This document shows, in pieces, positions 30,165 through 41,226 of a DNA stretch of 64,000 bases. Each line of letters starts with the position of its first letter. Positions within the stretch are counted from its first letter, which is position 1. Source of the stretch: Flammeovirgaceae bacterium (GTDB lineage Bacteria > Bacteroidota > Bacteroidia > Cytophagales > Cyclobacteriaceae); assembly GCA_016709845.1 (NCBI GenBank), contig JADJMA010000004.1:124001-188000 (forward strand), in the 5' to 3' direction. The position numbers were made by a program, and so were the translations under genes. A model generated the notes under the pieces. It was not told the origin of the DNA. It worked only from the letters and a program-made list of their open reading frames with translations, and searched no databases.

Positions 30165-30773
30165 TTACTTTTTAAATCCCGGCAAGGCCAGTTTATATTT
30201 TACTGAAACAAGCCTGATTATGATAATGACAGAAATAGAAATAATCAAATTATAATTTCGCTCCAGCGGAGTTTGCAAATCTAAAAGCAAATAAACAATG
30301 GCTCCGGCAAGGCATGCGGTTGCATAAACTTCTCTTCGAAAAACAACAGGCATTTCATTCGTAAGGGTGTCCCGCATTACGCCACCCATCACCGCAGTAA
30401 ACATTCCCATAATCGCTGCAATCTCAGGGCGAATGCCAAGTCCCATTGCTTTTTCTACACCCAGAATGGTGAAGAAGGAGATTCCCAAGGTGTCAAATAG
30501 CAAAAAGGTTTTACGAAGCCGAACGATCACTCTGAAAAAGATAATGGCAACCACAACACCAATCAAGATCGAATACAAAAAATTGATATCTCCGATCCAA
30601 ACCAACGGGTAGCTGCCCAGCAAAATATCTCGAAGACTACCGCCACCAATAGCTGTTATAAATCCAGTGAAGCCTGCTCCAAACCAATCCTGATCTTTGT
30701 CTTGCATGGCAAGCGCACCAGACACCGCAAAGAAGAAGGTTCCTACTAATTCGAGATAATATTGAAAGTTCAC
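30165..30773 (-). CDS. TRIC/UPF0126 family membrane protein
   Basis: 202 residues from a GTG start, about seven membrane helices in two UPF0126 repeats. Diagnostic blocks: VGTFFFAVSGALAMQDK, GFITAIGGGSLRDILLGSYPLVW and, in the second repeat, MGMFTAVMGGVMRDTLTNEMPVVFRREVYA. The paired GGGSLRD / GGVMRD motifs are those of bacterial trimeric intracellular cation (TRIC) channels. Divergent from the NIPSNAP gene with 52 bases between starts. Confidence 0.9.
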   Translation of the reverse strand: MNFQYYLELVGTFFFAVSGALAMQDKDQDWFGAGFTGFITAIGGGSLRDILLGSYPLVWIGDINFLYSILIGVVVAIIFFRVIVRLRKTFLLFDTLGISFFTILGVEKAMGLGIRPEIAAIMGMFTAVMGGVMRDTLTNEMPVVFRREVYATACLAGAIVYLLLDLQTPLERNYNLIISISVIIIIRLVSVKYKLALPGFKK

Positions 30774-30800
30774 GGAATAAATTTTTTTGTAAAGTTCTGC

Positions 30801-30808
30801 TACATTTG
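30801..30808 (+). promoter_or_regulatory. Possible -7 box of the NIPSNAP gene
   Basis: TACATTTG fits TAnnTTTG and lies 17 bases before the ATG at 30826, in the short divergent gap. A TTTG 11 bases upstream is too close for a standard -33 box. Confidence 0.35.
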
Positions 30809-30825
30809 AATATAATGCTACTGAA

Positions 30826-31604
30826 ATGAAAACATCTTATCGATTAGTTTTGTCGGGGCTCATTTTGATCGCGACTTTCTGCTTTTCAAATGCTGCCACC
30901 CGCGATTTCTTTGAATTGCGGATCTATCAATTTAAAACTACCGAGCAACAAACGCGTACCGAAAATTATTTGGAAAAAGCGTTGTTACCGGCCCTGCATC
31001 GGGCGGGGATTAAAAATGTGGGTGTCTTTAAACCGTTAGAAACCGATTCTACTTTTAGCAAACGACTTTATGTGCTTATTCCCTTTCGTTCACTCGATCA
31101 GCTCTCCTCGCAGGCAGGGAACTTATTAAAGGATAAAACCTATTTGACGAGCGGAAAAGATTACCTCGATGCAACTTTTGATAACCCGCCTTACGACCGC
31201 ATTCAGACAATTATTTTAAATGCCTTTTCAGGAATGCCGCAGCTCGCGGTTCCCAACTTAAAAACTCCGATCAACGAACGCGTGTATGAGTTGCGTAGTT
31301 ATGAAGGGTACACGGAAAAAATCTATCGAAAAAAAATAGATATGTTTAATGCAGGAGATGAGATCGGGTTGTTTAACCGATTAGGATTTAACGCGGTGTT
31401 TTACGCTGAAGTGTTAAGTGGCGCGCGAATGCCAAACTTAATGTACATGACAACTTTCGAAAATCAAGCCTCGCGTGATGCACACTGGAAGGCCTTTGGG
31501 GACGATCCGCAATGGAAAAACTTTCCACTATGCCCGAGTATCAAAAGAATGTTTCTCATATCGACATATCATTCCTGCGGCCTACAGGTTATTCCGATAT
31601 TTAA
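30826..31604 (+). CDS. Secreted NIPSNAP-domain protein, frameshifted near the end
   Basis: Signal peptide ending CFSNAA, then two NIPSNAP-like ferredoxin-fold repeats: FFELRIYQFKTTEQQTRTENYLEKALLPALHRAGIKNVGVFKP and VYELRSYEGYTEKIYRKKIDMFNAGDEIGLFNRLGFNAVFYAEVLSG. The second ends MTTFENQASRDAHWKAFGDDPQWKK. One missing A near 31520 moves the stop; mended, the tail reads STMPEYQKNVSHIDISFLRP and stops at 31604. Role unknown; such proteins are common secreted monooxygenase-like folds in this phylum. Confidence 0.83.
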
Positions 31605-31644
31605 CCTCGCAGTAATCTTTATTTAAAACCCTAAATTCAGAACT

Positions 31645-31898
31645 ATGATTTTAAGAGTTATTAATGGTGCCCTAATGTTGATAGCCGTTTTCATGGGACT
31701 TAAGCAAGGCTGGGCTATGTCCTTCTGATTCTTCATCCTAAAACATTTTTATGGGGAAACTTTTTGATGGCAGCCGGAATATTACTGATCATTTGCTTTC
31801 ACTTACTCGATAAGGATTTGAAAGGCGTAGTCATTGAGTTGCCCTTTCTGCTTCTGAATCTGATTATAATCTATTTACAATATCCTCTAAAGAAATAG
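31645..31898 (+). pseudogene. Remnant of a small membrane protein gene, internally shortened
   Basis: Begins MILRVINGALMLIAVFMGLKQGWAM, then stops; a different frame continues LILHPKTFLWGNFLMAAGILLIICFHLLDKDLKGVVIELPFLLLNLIIIYLQYP to TAG at 31898. Related small membrane proteins have about 30 extra residues between these halves, so this looks like an internal deletion plus frame change rather than a simple one-base error. That comparison is from memory. Confidence 0.5.
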
Positions 31899-31900
31899 GG

Positions 31901-31981
31901 GTGGATACAAGTAAGTTTACTAACCCGATCATTAAATCTGCACTCGATGTCTGGCAAAAGGAATTCGCACGCATTGCCTGA
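31901..31981 (+). pseudogene. Fragment resembling the start of an NTF2-like protein
   Basis: A GTG two bases after the previous stop opens VDTSKFTNPIIKSALDVWQK and ends after 26 codons. The FTNPIIKSAL beginning resembles SnoaL/NTF2-like proteins that sit next to such membrane proteins in related genomes. No continuation is visible in other frames. The rest of the gap to 32118 shows no gene. Confidence 0.3.
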
Positions 31982-32118
31982 CTGCATACCCATAAGGCAA
32001 AACGAATTTCAGACAGATTCTACCATTAAAGGGTAAGAACTCACGTTTCCAATCCACCATCTGTCAATAAAGAGGCATTTTTTCTCTTGCATTAGCTGAC
32101 CTTCTTAAGCATTATCTC

Positions 32119-32126
32119 TATTTTTG
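32119..32126 (+). promoter_or_regulatory. Possible -7 box of glyA
   Basis: TATTTTTG fits TAnnTTTG, 31 bases before the glyA start, which leaves a short leader. No clear -33 motif at the expected spacing. Confidence 0.35.
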
Positions 32127-32157
32127 GCACCTGATTTAGCAAAACCGTACCCCGCCC

Positions 32158-33428
32158 ATGAAACGCGATAAAATTGTATTTGATCTTATTGAAAAGGAAA
32201 AACAACGCCAGCAGCACGGCATTGAATTAATAGCTTCCGAAAATTTTGTTTCGCCCCAGGTAATGAAAGCCCAGGGCTCTGTGCTTACGAACAAATATGC
32301 CGAAGGCCTTCCCGGCAAACGGTATTATGGCGGGTGTGAAGTGGTGGATGAAGTAGAGCAATTAGCCATAGACCGGATCAAAGAATTGTTTGGTGCCGCC
32401 TGGGCGAATGTGCAACCGCACTCCGGAGCGCAAGCCAATGCCGCGGTGATGTTGGCCTGTTTAAAGCCGGGCGATAAAATATTAGGATTCGATCTTTCGC
32501 ATGGTGGGCATCTTACCCATGGTTCTCCGGTTAACTTTTCCGGCAAACTGTATCAGCCTTCTTTTTATGGTGTAGAGCAGGAAACCGGTGAAATTGATTT
32601 CGACAAAGTATTAGAAATTGCCCAGCGCGAAAAGCCAAAAATGATTATCTGCGGAGCTTCCGCTTACAGCCGCGATTGGGACTATGAAAAATTACGCATG
32701 GCTGCGGATAGCGTGGGAGCACTGCTATTAGCCGATGTCTCGCACCCGGCAGGATTGATTGCCCGTGGATTATTGAACGACCCGATGGAGCATTGCCACA
32801 TTGTAACTACAACAACACATAAAACGTTACGTGGCCCACGCGGAGGTTTGATTTTAATGGGAAAGAATTTCGATAATCCCTGGGGTTTAAAAACACCGAA
32901 AGGCGAATTACGTAAATGTCTGCCATCCTTGATTCCGGTGTATTTCCGGGAACACAAGGTGGCCCGTTAGAACACGTGATTGCAGCTAAAGCCATTGCGT
33001 TTGGCGAAGCACTTAGTGATGAGTATTTAACATACATTGTGCAAGTGGCTAAAAATGCCAAGTCGATGGCCAGCGCATTTATGGAACGAGGATATAAAAT
33101 TAGTTCGGGCGGCACTGATAATCACCTGATGTTAATCGATCTGCGCTCAAAAAATCTTACTGGTAAAATTGCCGAAGAAGCTTTGATTCAGGCCGATATC
33201 ACCATCAACAAAAACATGGTTCCGTTTGATACACAGTCGCCCATGGTCACTTCGGGCATGCGCATTGGCACCCCGGCAATTACAACCCGTGGCCTGATGG
33301 AAAAAGATGTTATTAAAGTGGTAGATCTAATTGATGAAGTTTTAAAGAAACCTGCAGATGTAAAACATTTGAAAGCGGTGAAGCGTAAAGTGAATACCTT
33401 CATGAAGAAGTTTCCTTTGTATAAGTAG
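32158..33428 (+). CDS. glyA: Serine hydroxymethyltransferase, one frameshift
   Basis: PLP enzyme interconverting serine and glycine with tetrahydrofolate. N-terminus RQQHGIELIASENFVSPQVMKAQGSVLTNKYAEGLPGKRYYGGCEVVDEVE is diagnostic; the PLP lysine lies in TTTTHKTLRGPRGG near residue 221; the C-terminal part has SGVFPGTQGGPLEHVIAAKAIAF and TSGMRIGTPAITTRG. The frame breaks near 32918, where one extra A restores ELRKMSAILDSG. About 424 residues, the normal size. An essential or near-essential enzyme, so the break is almost surely a sequence error. Followed by tatC and rpiB. Confidence 0.97.
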
Positions 33429-33486
33429 TGAATTATTAACTGTGTTTGTATAATCCGGTTTTAACTGGATTTGGGATTTTAATTTT

Positions 33487-34328
33487 ATGGCAGAAGAGAA
33501 AGAAATGGCTTTCATGGATCATCTCGAAGAGTTGAGATGGCATGTGGTGCGATCGGTGGTGGCTATTTTTGCGATGATGATCGTGGCCTTCATCTATACG
33601 GAACCGATCTTTAAATATATAGTCTTCGCTCCGGGTCATGTTGACTTTATAACATTTCGTTGGTTGTGCCAGTTAGGAGCTGCCACGGGTGTTGAGGGAT
33701 TGTGTGTTACCGATATTCCCATGAAGATTCAGAGTCGGTTTCTGATGGGGCAATTTACCATGCAATTGCAAGCTTCCTTTGTTATTGGATTAGCCGTGGC
33801 CTTTCCCTATGTAGTTTGGGAGCTGTGGCGTTTTATTAAGCCGGGCCTTTATACTAATGAGAAACACGGTTCAAGAGGCGCAGTATTTTCTATTTCAGGC
33901 CTCTTTCTGCTAGGCATTTCTTTTGGCTATTTCATTTTATGCCCGATGACGATCGCCTTCCTGGCCAACTATAAGATTAGCCCCGATATATCCAATGAAT
34001 TTGATATTACTTCGTATGTATCAACGATAACTATTTTAGTTCTAAGCAGTGGCCTTTTATTTCAATTGCCCGTAATCATTTTCTTTTAACAAAAGTGGGC
34101 ATTGTTACCCCTAAACTTTTAAGAAGTTTTCGCAAGCATGCCGTAATTGCCATCTTGGTTATTGGAGCCGTGGTTACACCCAGTTCCGATCCCTTAAGCC
34201 TATCGCTGATTTCTATTCCTTTGTACTTCCTTTACGAGATCAGTATTTTCGTATCTAGCATGGAGTTAAAGCGCAAACAAAAACGCGAACTGGAAGAAGA
34301 ACGATTAGACCAACAATCATCAACATGA
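33487..34328 (+). CDS. tatC: Sec-independent protein translocase TatC, one frameshift
   Basis: Six-helix inner-membrane core of the twin-arginine translocase. MAFMDHLEELRWHVVRS is the conserved cytoplasmic start that binds the RR signal; other marks are AFPYVVWELWRFIKPGLYTNEK and FGYFILCPMTIAFLANY, then VGIVTPKLLRSFRKHAVIAILVIGAVVTPSSDPLSL. One missing T near 34088 truncates the frame (IIFF-stop instead of IIFFLTKVG). About 281 residues. The start is 58 bases after glyA; the end overlaps rpiB by four bases (ATGA). Confidence 0.96.
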
Positions 34329-34753
34329 AGATAGCTATCGGTGCCGATCATGCAGGGTTTGAATACAAAGAGTTGTTGATAAAGCAACTTTCAAAACTGG
34401 GTCATGAATCAAAAGACTTTGGAACCTATAGCTTAGATTCAGTTGACTACCCCGACTTTGCCCATCCTGTAGCGAGTGCCGTTGAGAAAAAAGAGTTTGA
34501 GTTAGGCATTTTGATTTGCGGCAGTGCCAATGGGGTAGCCATTACCGCAAACAAACATCAAGGTATTCGGGCCGCTATCTGCTGGACAGAAGAGCTGGCC
34601 GCTCTGGCCCGACAACACAACAATGCCAATATAGTTTGCATACCGGCACGCTTTGTTTCCGTTGATCTGGCAGAAAAAATTCTGAGCAAGTTTCTGACCA
34701 CTCCTTTTGAAGGCGGCCGCCACGAAAAACGAGTTGAGAAAATCAGTTGTTAA
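34325..34753 (+). CDS. rpiB: Ribose 5-phosphate isomerase B
   Basis: 142 residues, RpiB/LacAB family, interconverting ribose 5-phosphate and ribulose 5-phosphate in the pentose phosphate pathway. MKIAIGADHAGFEYKELLI, the VDYPDFAHPVA block, GILICGSANGVAITANKHQGIRAA (this Cys is the catalytic residue of the family; the usual reading is CGTGxG, here CGSANG) and FEGGRHEKRVEKI at the end. Intact. ATGA overlap with tatC indicates co-translation. Confidence 0.94.
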   Translation: MKIAIGADHAGFEYKELLIKQLSKLGHESKDFGTYSLDSVDYPDFAHPVASAVEKKEFELGILICGSANGVAITANKHQGIRAAICWTEELAALARQHNNANIVCIPARFVSVDLAEKILSKFLTTPFEGGRHEKRVEKISC

Positions 34754-34901
34754 TCCTCTTTTCACAAGGTTTATCACCACTGATAAAATTCTTTCTACTC
34801 TCTCCTGAGAGACTTGTATCTTCACTTCCTAAATTTTTGCCTTTACTCATGAGAGAGTTAAGGCATCTCGAACCTTATTGTTGAACCTTAATTTAATCCT
34901 T

Positions 34902-37715
34902 ATGCGATATACCCTATTCATTCTGGCCTTGATTGTAAGCATCAGCTCTTTCGCTCAGAAGAAAACCTCTGCACCACCGCCACAGAAAAAATCACTTGAT
35001 TATACCGTGTATGACAGTTGGAAAGAGATTACCTACAAGGCACTAACGCCCGATGGTATGAATGCTGCTTTTACGGTTAACCCTCAAGACGGTGATGGTA
35101 AAGTCATTTTCTATAATCTTAAAACCAACACGCAAGATTCGGTAAAGCGAGCCGCTGATATTGCTCTGAGTTTCGACAGCAGGTATGCGATTTTTAAAAT
35201 CAAGCCTCAACAAAATCTGGTAAAAGAACTTCGCAGACAGAAAAAGAAAAAAGAAGATTTGCCGAAAGACTCGTTGGGCATTTACTCCTTCACTTCAAGA
35301 AAAACTCAAAAGGTAGCCGATGTAAAGTCTTTCAAGATTCCTGAAAAAGTCGGTGGATGGGTTGCTTATCAACAAGAAGTAAAAAAAGAAGCTAAACCAG
35401 CAGCGACTACGGGCGATAAGAAACCGGCCCCTAAAAAGAAAAAAATTAACAATGATGAAAATGGGTTTACACTGGTGCTTAAAAAATTATCTGATGATAA
35501 AGAGACTCGTTTCGGCTATGTAAAGGATTATGCTTTCGCAAAATTCGGGCAAGGACTTTTATTCAGCTCCGCGGGCAACGATTCAACCATGCAAGCCGGT
35601 GTTTACTGGTATGATTTACAGAAGGAAGAACTTAAGCCCTTACTCGAAGGAAAATCTAAGTATAAATACAAAGGCTTATCAATTAGTGAAGACGGAACAC
35701 AAACGGCTTTCCTGATGGACTCCGATACGACCAAGGCATTGATTCGTCATTTCAAACTTTATCATTGGTCGAAAGAAAATAGCAATGCCCAACTGCTGGA
35801 TGTAGAAACTTCTATGGGTATTCCACAAAACTGGCTTGTGAGTGAGTACTATACACCGCTGTTCAGTAAAGATGGCAACAAACTCTTTTTTGGATCAACC
35901 CCTAAACCCATTATACAGGATACCACTTTACTAACCGAAGAAATTGTAAGTGTTGAAATCTGGAGTGGCGATGACGATTTCATTTATCCACAGCAGAATA
36001 GACAATTAGAAAGCGAAAAGAAACGCAATTACCTGGTGGCATTAAATCTATCAACCAAAGAAGTAATACAACTAGGCGACCGCGAAGTGCCGGCTATCGA
36101 ATTGGGTGATGAAGGAAATGCTTCATTCTTTTTGGGTGAGACCAACGTGCCTTACCGAAAATCCATTACGTGGGAAGGCTCTCCATTCAGTGATTTTTAT
36201 CTCTACGATGTATCGACCCGATCAAAAAAACAAATTGCATCGCGCGTAAAAGGCAATGCCAATCTTTCGCCTAAAGCCAATTATGTGTATTGGTATAGCA
36301 TGGCCGACACTGCATGGTATTCGTATGCGAATGCAACGGGCAGCACGGTAAAGCTCACACAGGATACTAAAGTCAAATTTGCAGATGAAGAAGACGATCA
36401 TCCCGATTATCCAAGTCCTTACGGATTGGCAGGCTGGACGGCCAATGATGCTCAGTTTATTGCTTATGATCGCTATGATTTATGGGCCTTTGATCCGCAG
36501 AATAAAAAGGCGCCTGTAAATCTTACCAAGATTGGTCGTCAACAAAAAATTGTATTTCGAAATGTAAGGCTCGATCCGGAAGCAAGATTCATTGATCCTA
36601 ATCAAGAGTTGTTGTTATCTGCGTTTAACGAAACCACCAAAGCTGCCGGATACTATAAGTTTTCTTTAAAAGATGGCAAGCTCACTAAATTGTTGATGGA
36701 GGATTATCGTTTTGGTGGAGTAGTAAAAGCCAAACAAGCAAACCAAATTCTTTACACCCGCGAAAGCTTCCGCGAGTTTCCTGATGTGTGGACAGCCGAT
36801 TTGAATTTAGCCGCACCGAAAAAGATTAGTCTCGCCAATCCGCAAATGAAAAATTATTTTTGGGGAACAGTAGAGTTAGTTAACTGGACTTCGATAGACA
36901 ACATACCGTTACAGGGATTGTTGTACAAGCCCGAAAACTTCGATCCAAAAAAGAAGTATCCCATCATTGTTTATTTCTACGAACGCGAAAGCGATAACCT
37001 CCATAGCCACATTACACCTAATCCGTTACGGTCGGCCATTAACCGCACTACTTATGTAAGTGATGGCTATCTTGTTTTCGTTCCAGACATTGTTTACAAA
37101 GTGGGCTTCCCAGGAGAGAGCGCACACAACTGTATTATGCCGGGCATCACACAACTTATCTCTCAAGGATTTGTTGACGAAAAAAATATTGGTATACAAG
37201 GGCACAGCTGGGGCGGATACCAGACAGCCTATTTAATTACACGAAGCGATATGTTTAAAGCAGCAGAGGCCGGTGCGCCTGTTGTCAACATGATCAGCGC
37301 CTATGGGGGAATTCGGTGGGAGAGTGGCATGAGTCGGATGTTTCAATACGAGCATTCACAAAGTCGTCTTGGTGGTACTTTATGGGAAAAGCCATTGCTT
37401 TACGTAGAGAACTCACCCATCTTTTTTGCTGATAAAATAAAAACTCCGTTGCTGATTTTACAGAATGATGCGGATGGTGCGGTGCCGTGGTACCAGGGAA
37501 TTGAAATGTACATGGCCATGCGTAGGCTCGATAAACCTGTGTGGATGTTAAATTACAATGGCGAACCCCATTGGCCGGTGAAGCGCGAAAACCGGATGGA
37601 CTTTCAAATCCGCATGAAACAATTTTTTGATCACTACTTAAAAAATGGGGTGTTGCCTCCATGGATGAAAGAAGGTGTGCCTGCTATTGAAAAAGGAATC
37701 ACGAAAGGGTATTGA
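34902..37715 (+). CDS. Secreted S9 prolyl-oligopeptidase-family peptidase
   Basis: Start at 34902 gives signal peptide MRYTLFILALIVSISSFAQ; the frame opens at 34878 but the extra residues are not signal-like. A long propeller region with a Lys/Pro-rich insert near residues 160-180 (KPAATTGDKKPAPKKKK) precedes the catalytic alpha/beta hydrolase: nucleophile Ser in IGIQGHSWGGYQTAYL (near 768), Asp in LILQNDADGAVPW (near 854), His in NGEPHWPVKREN (near 889). About 937 residues, intact, one of few long genes here without an indel. Dipeptidyl/oligopeptidase by family, probably periplasmic. Confidence 0.9.
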   Translation: MRYTLFILALIVSISSFAQKKTSAPPPQKKSLDYTVYDSWKEITYKALTPDGMNAAFTVNPQDGDGKVIFYNLKTNTQDSVKRAADIALSFDSRYAIFKIKPQQNLVKELRRQKKKKEDLPKDSLGIYSFTSRKTQKVADVKSFKIPEKVGGWVAYQQEVKKEAKPAATTGDKKPAPKKKKINNDENGFTLVLKKLSDDKETRFGYVKDYAFAKFGQGLLFSSAGNDSTMQAGVYWYDLQKEELKPLLEGKSKYKYKGLSISEDGTQTAFLMDSDTTKALIRHFKLYHWSKENSNAQLLDVETSMGIPQNWLVSEYYTPLFSKDGNKLFFGSTPKPIIQDTTLLTEEIVSVEIWSGDDDFIYPQQNRQLESEKKRNYLVALNLSTKEVIQLGDREVPAIELGDEGNASFFLGETNVPYRKSITWEGSPFSDFYLYDVSTRSKKQIASRVKGNANLSPKANYVYWYSMADTAWYSYANATGSTVKLTQDTKVKFADEEDDHPDYPSPYGLAGWTANDAQFIAYDRYDLWAFDPQNKKAPVNLTKIGRQQKIVFRNVRLDPEARFIDPNQELLLSAFNETTKAAGYYKFSLKDGKLTKLLMEDYRFGGVVKAKQANQILYTRESFREFPDVWTADLNLAAPKKISLANPQMKNYFWGTVELVNWTSIDNIPLQGLLYKPENFDPKKKYPIIVYFYERESDNLHSHITPNPLRSAINRTTYVSDGYLVFVPDIVYKVGFPGESAHNCIMPGITQLISQGFVDEKNIGIQGHSWGGYQTAYLITRSDMFKAAEAGAPVVNMISAYGGIRWESGMSRMFQYEHSQSRLGGTLWEKPLLYVENSPIFFADKIKTPLLILQNDADGAVPWYQGIEMYMAMRRLDKPVWMLNYNGEPHWPVKRENRMDFQIRMKQFFDHYLKNGVLPPWMKEGVPAIEKGITKGY

Positions 37716-37774
37716 AAAGATACCATCGATTCACAGAACTTAGCAATGTCCTGCGATCTTAACTTTTAAATAGA

Positions 37775-39436
37775 ATGAAATTTTATTTCCGCTTTATACT
37801 TATTCTGGCCGTGGTAGTCACTGGTTGTTCGCAGCGTAAAATTGCTAACCGCCATATACGGGCTGCACAAAGAATGGATGATCTCTCCTTTTCCCGTAAG
37901 GAAATAAATACCATGCGGCCCTATCTTAATGAAAATAAAAATGGATACGATTCCATGCGGGATTTTTCAATAGACTATTCTGTTGCTCCTGCGCTATATT
38001 TTGATCCCCGACCTGATAATTTTAAATTCAGAAAAGTAAGTGATTCATCACACTGGGATTATCCGGAACAAATAGTCGTACCTACTTCTGAAACTGAAAT
38101 CGCTTTCATGACAGTAGCACAACTAAGTTCATTAATCAAAAATAAAAAGATAACCTCAACACAACTCACTAAGATTTACCTGGCAAGAATTAAAAAATAT
38201 AACGACTCGCTTTTAGCTGTTATTACCATTACCGAAGACCTTGCTTTGCAGCAAGCGAAAAAAGCAGATGAGGAAATTGCCAATGGAAAATACCGAGGCC
38301 CGCTGCATGGTATCCCCTATGGAATAAAAGATTTATTTGCTGTGCCCGGATATAAAACCACGTGGGGAGCCGAGCCTTATCAAAATCAAGTTTTGAATGA
38401 CACCGCTGAAGTAGTTAGAAAACTGAAGCGGCCGGAGCCGTATTAATTGCCAAACTAACTTCCGGAGCGCTGGCACGTGGCGATGTTTGGTTTGGCGGAA
38501 AAACAAAAAAATCCCTGGGATCTTAAACAGGGAGCGAGTGGTTCATCAGCCGGCTCTGCATCGGCCACGGCAGCAGGATTAGTAGCCTTTTCAATTGGCA
38601 CCGAAACATTGGGTTCTATACTTTCTCCTTCCTCGCGTTGTGGTGCTACAGGGCTGCGTCCATCCTTTGGTGCTGTTAGCCGCAGCGGTGCCATGACGTT
38701 ATCCTGGTCGATGGATAAGGTAGGTCCTATTTGCAGAAGTGCGCAGGATTGCGCCATCGTCTTTAACATCATCAGAGGTAAAAATAAATTGGGAGAAAAA
38801 GATCATACCGTAGTGGATTATTCATTCAGTTTTAACTCACCCACGGACTTGAGTGCCTATAAGATTGGGTACACAAAAAAATTATTTGATAAAGACACAA
38901 GTCGTATAGGTAAAATAGGTTTAGAGACAATTGAGAAGTTACGCACCCTTGGCGCGAACCTGGAAGAAATAACATTACCGGAAGACGCTCCTTATCCGGC
39001 ATTCGATATAATTCTTCGTGCAGAAGCCGGAGCATTTTTTGATTCGCTGGTTCGTACACACGGAGAAAGATTGCTATCTGAACAAGACGCTCCTTCGCGA
39101 GCTAATTCATTACGTCAAGCACGATTTATACCGGCTGCCGAATATTTACAGGCTAACCGGTATCGCAAAGTGTTAATTGAAAAGTTTAATGCGCTGATTT
39201 CAGAATTTGATTTTATTGTGGTCCCAACCGATGGAAAAAACCACTCAATGATAACCAATCTTACCGGTCATCCAGCCATTTCTATACCAACGGGTTGGGA
39301 TGATAAAGGACACCCTACGTCCATTATTTTAATTGGAAATCTTTACAACGAAGGACCCTTGCTGGAGGCCGCTCATGTTTTTCAGCAAGCCACTGATTTC
39401 GAAAATAAATGGCCGGCTCATTTTAGTAATCCGTAA
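37775..39436 (+). CDS. Lipoprotein amidase-signature hydrolase, two frameshifts
   Basis: Lipobox VVVTGCSQRK, an N-terminal extension of about 90 residues, then an amidase-signature domain: catalytic Lys in GPLHGIPYGIKDLFAVPG, and the Gly/Ser-rich core QGASGSSAGSASATAAGLVAFSIGTETLGSILSPSSRCGATGLRPSFG holding the Ser-cisSer-Lys triad members. Two indels, near 38432 (one missing G) and 38509 (one extra A), repair to EAAGAVLIAKLTSGALARGDVWFGGKTKNPWDL. About 554 residues. Hydrolyses amide bonds; likely a periplasmic or outer-membrane amidase rather than GatA, because of the lipoprotein signal. Confidence 0.88.
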
Positions 39437-39489
39437 AGAAAGTGTGTGAGCAGGGCTTTATTCTAAAAAAATCTTGCCTCTTGTAAATC

Positions 39490-41131
39490 TTATCTCACTC
39501 TAGATATAGAATGTGATCCAATAAATGCCTCCTCCTTCACCGGTTGCTGTAAACTATAAAACGATATCTGTTCGTTTCGTCCATCGCTAAATTTGAGTAT
39601 CAGCGTATAGTCTTTGATTTGATAGGTGCCTTGGCCTGCTTTAATATCACTACAGGTATCCAGCATACCATCGTCTTTAAATGTGCCTTCCTTTGTAAAA
39701 GTTAAATATCCAAACGTGTAGTTGCCTTTCTTGATCTCATTATAAAATCACTTCGATACCAACTCCTCTAGTGTGATATTGTCAACGCTTGGAAGTGGGT
39801 AGTAATCATCTCCATCTACGGTCAAGCCAATCTCTTTTATTGAGATTTGATAGTCTTTGTTGTCTGATATTAGTTTTCCTGAATTTCCTGTCACTACATA
39901 ATTATACCGCCCGAAGGTTAATGAGGGTCGATACAGTTGGTAAAGCCCTTGTTCTGGTAAAAAGGAATGCCAGTATCCAATGCCATCATCATAGAGTACT
40001 AAAAAGTAAAGATCTTTTCCAATTGAATTACCTGTTGTATTGCCATAGCTCATGGTACCATTCAAGTTCATACTCCAACCCATCTTCAGTTGTGTGGTAA
40101 GCGCCCAGTAAACGCCACTCGGTGCTTTGCCCCGAAAGTTGCCAATAGCTGATAATGTGACAATACTTCCTGCAGCAGCTGGTGGAGGTGAAGTTCCTAA
40201 AAATCTATTTTCAAGGTTATCAAATGTGGTAACGCGATTAAAGGAAAATTCCCACTGATTATTTTCCCATGCTACAAAGTGGTCGTCTTTTGTTATGAGG
40301 TAATTAAAATACATCTCTGGACTTTTTAACGATACCCGTTGCGCTGCCTGGTTTAATTTTTGAACACTGCTCACCGGATTAATGATTTCAATCGGCAAAC
40401 GGCCAAGCATATTGTATTCATTTAAAGAAGCCCGATAATTACCGGATGACTTTTCCAATCGAAATTGATCGGGTCGGGTATCCAACAAAGTGTATTGGTA
40501 CGTGCCATCGCTGCGAAATTCAATCTGACGGGTAATGCCTTCCGCGCTTCCAAAAACACCCGTGCTCCCACTGGCCCCTGACATACCTCCATGGTTTACC
40601 CACTTACCTATGATAGGGTTGCCCGGTGGCGCAGTTGGCAAGAGCGCTACCTGAGAATCGCCAAATTGAAATGAACTTAAAAACTGGTTTACCTGTGCCT
40701 CGTTCTGTTCATAGCCCACTTTACCTGCACTCATGATCATCAGGTACTCAGCGTATTTTATTCCTTTATACACATAAAAATAAATAAGCAAATCCCTTCC
40801 TTGTTGTTTCTGCCCAACCCTGTCCAATGCTTTCTAAACCATCACTTGCTTTTTGGTATTGACCCATAGCAATATTGTTTATGCCCATACCCTTTTGCAC
40901 ATATTCATTCCAACCTTGTTTAAAGCTTTGGTCAAGCGAACTCGTCAGTGGTTTTGAGGGTAACAATACAATTACACAGCGCTGATCTGGCGATGTAAGT
41001 GATTCCGTATTATTCTCTTGCTTCTGCGACCATCCCTCGGGTACGTTAAACACCCAGTTATTAAATTTTCCCTGTCCGGTGGAATTATAAAAAGATAGGA
41101 TCAAAAAGAATAATAGAATAATTCTTTTCAT
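39490..41131 (-). CDS. Secreted PsbP/lipocalin-like protein, several frameshifts
   Basis: Signal peptide MKRIILLFFLILSFYNSTGQ, then WVFNVPEGWSQKQENNTESLTSPDQRCVIVLLPS (PsbP/DUF1795-like), a central IEFRSDGTYQYTLLDTRPDQFRLEKSSGNYRA beta-barrel block, and a C-terminal block FGYLTFTKEGTFKDDG...GTYQIKDYTLILKFSDGR that lies beyond an apparent stop at 39748. That stop, and the break near 40795, are explained by one-base changes, which puts the true end at 39490. About 547 residues. Paralogous in layout to the 24551 gene. Function unknown. Confidence 0.6.
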
Positions 41132-41226
41132 AATTAAATTTACCTAATTCACGGTGAATTGCGCATGATGTTATCAAATAATTAACAATGAAATTTGGTC
41201 ATTTATGCAAATTAAATAGGTCATCC

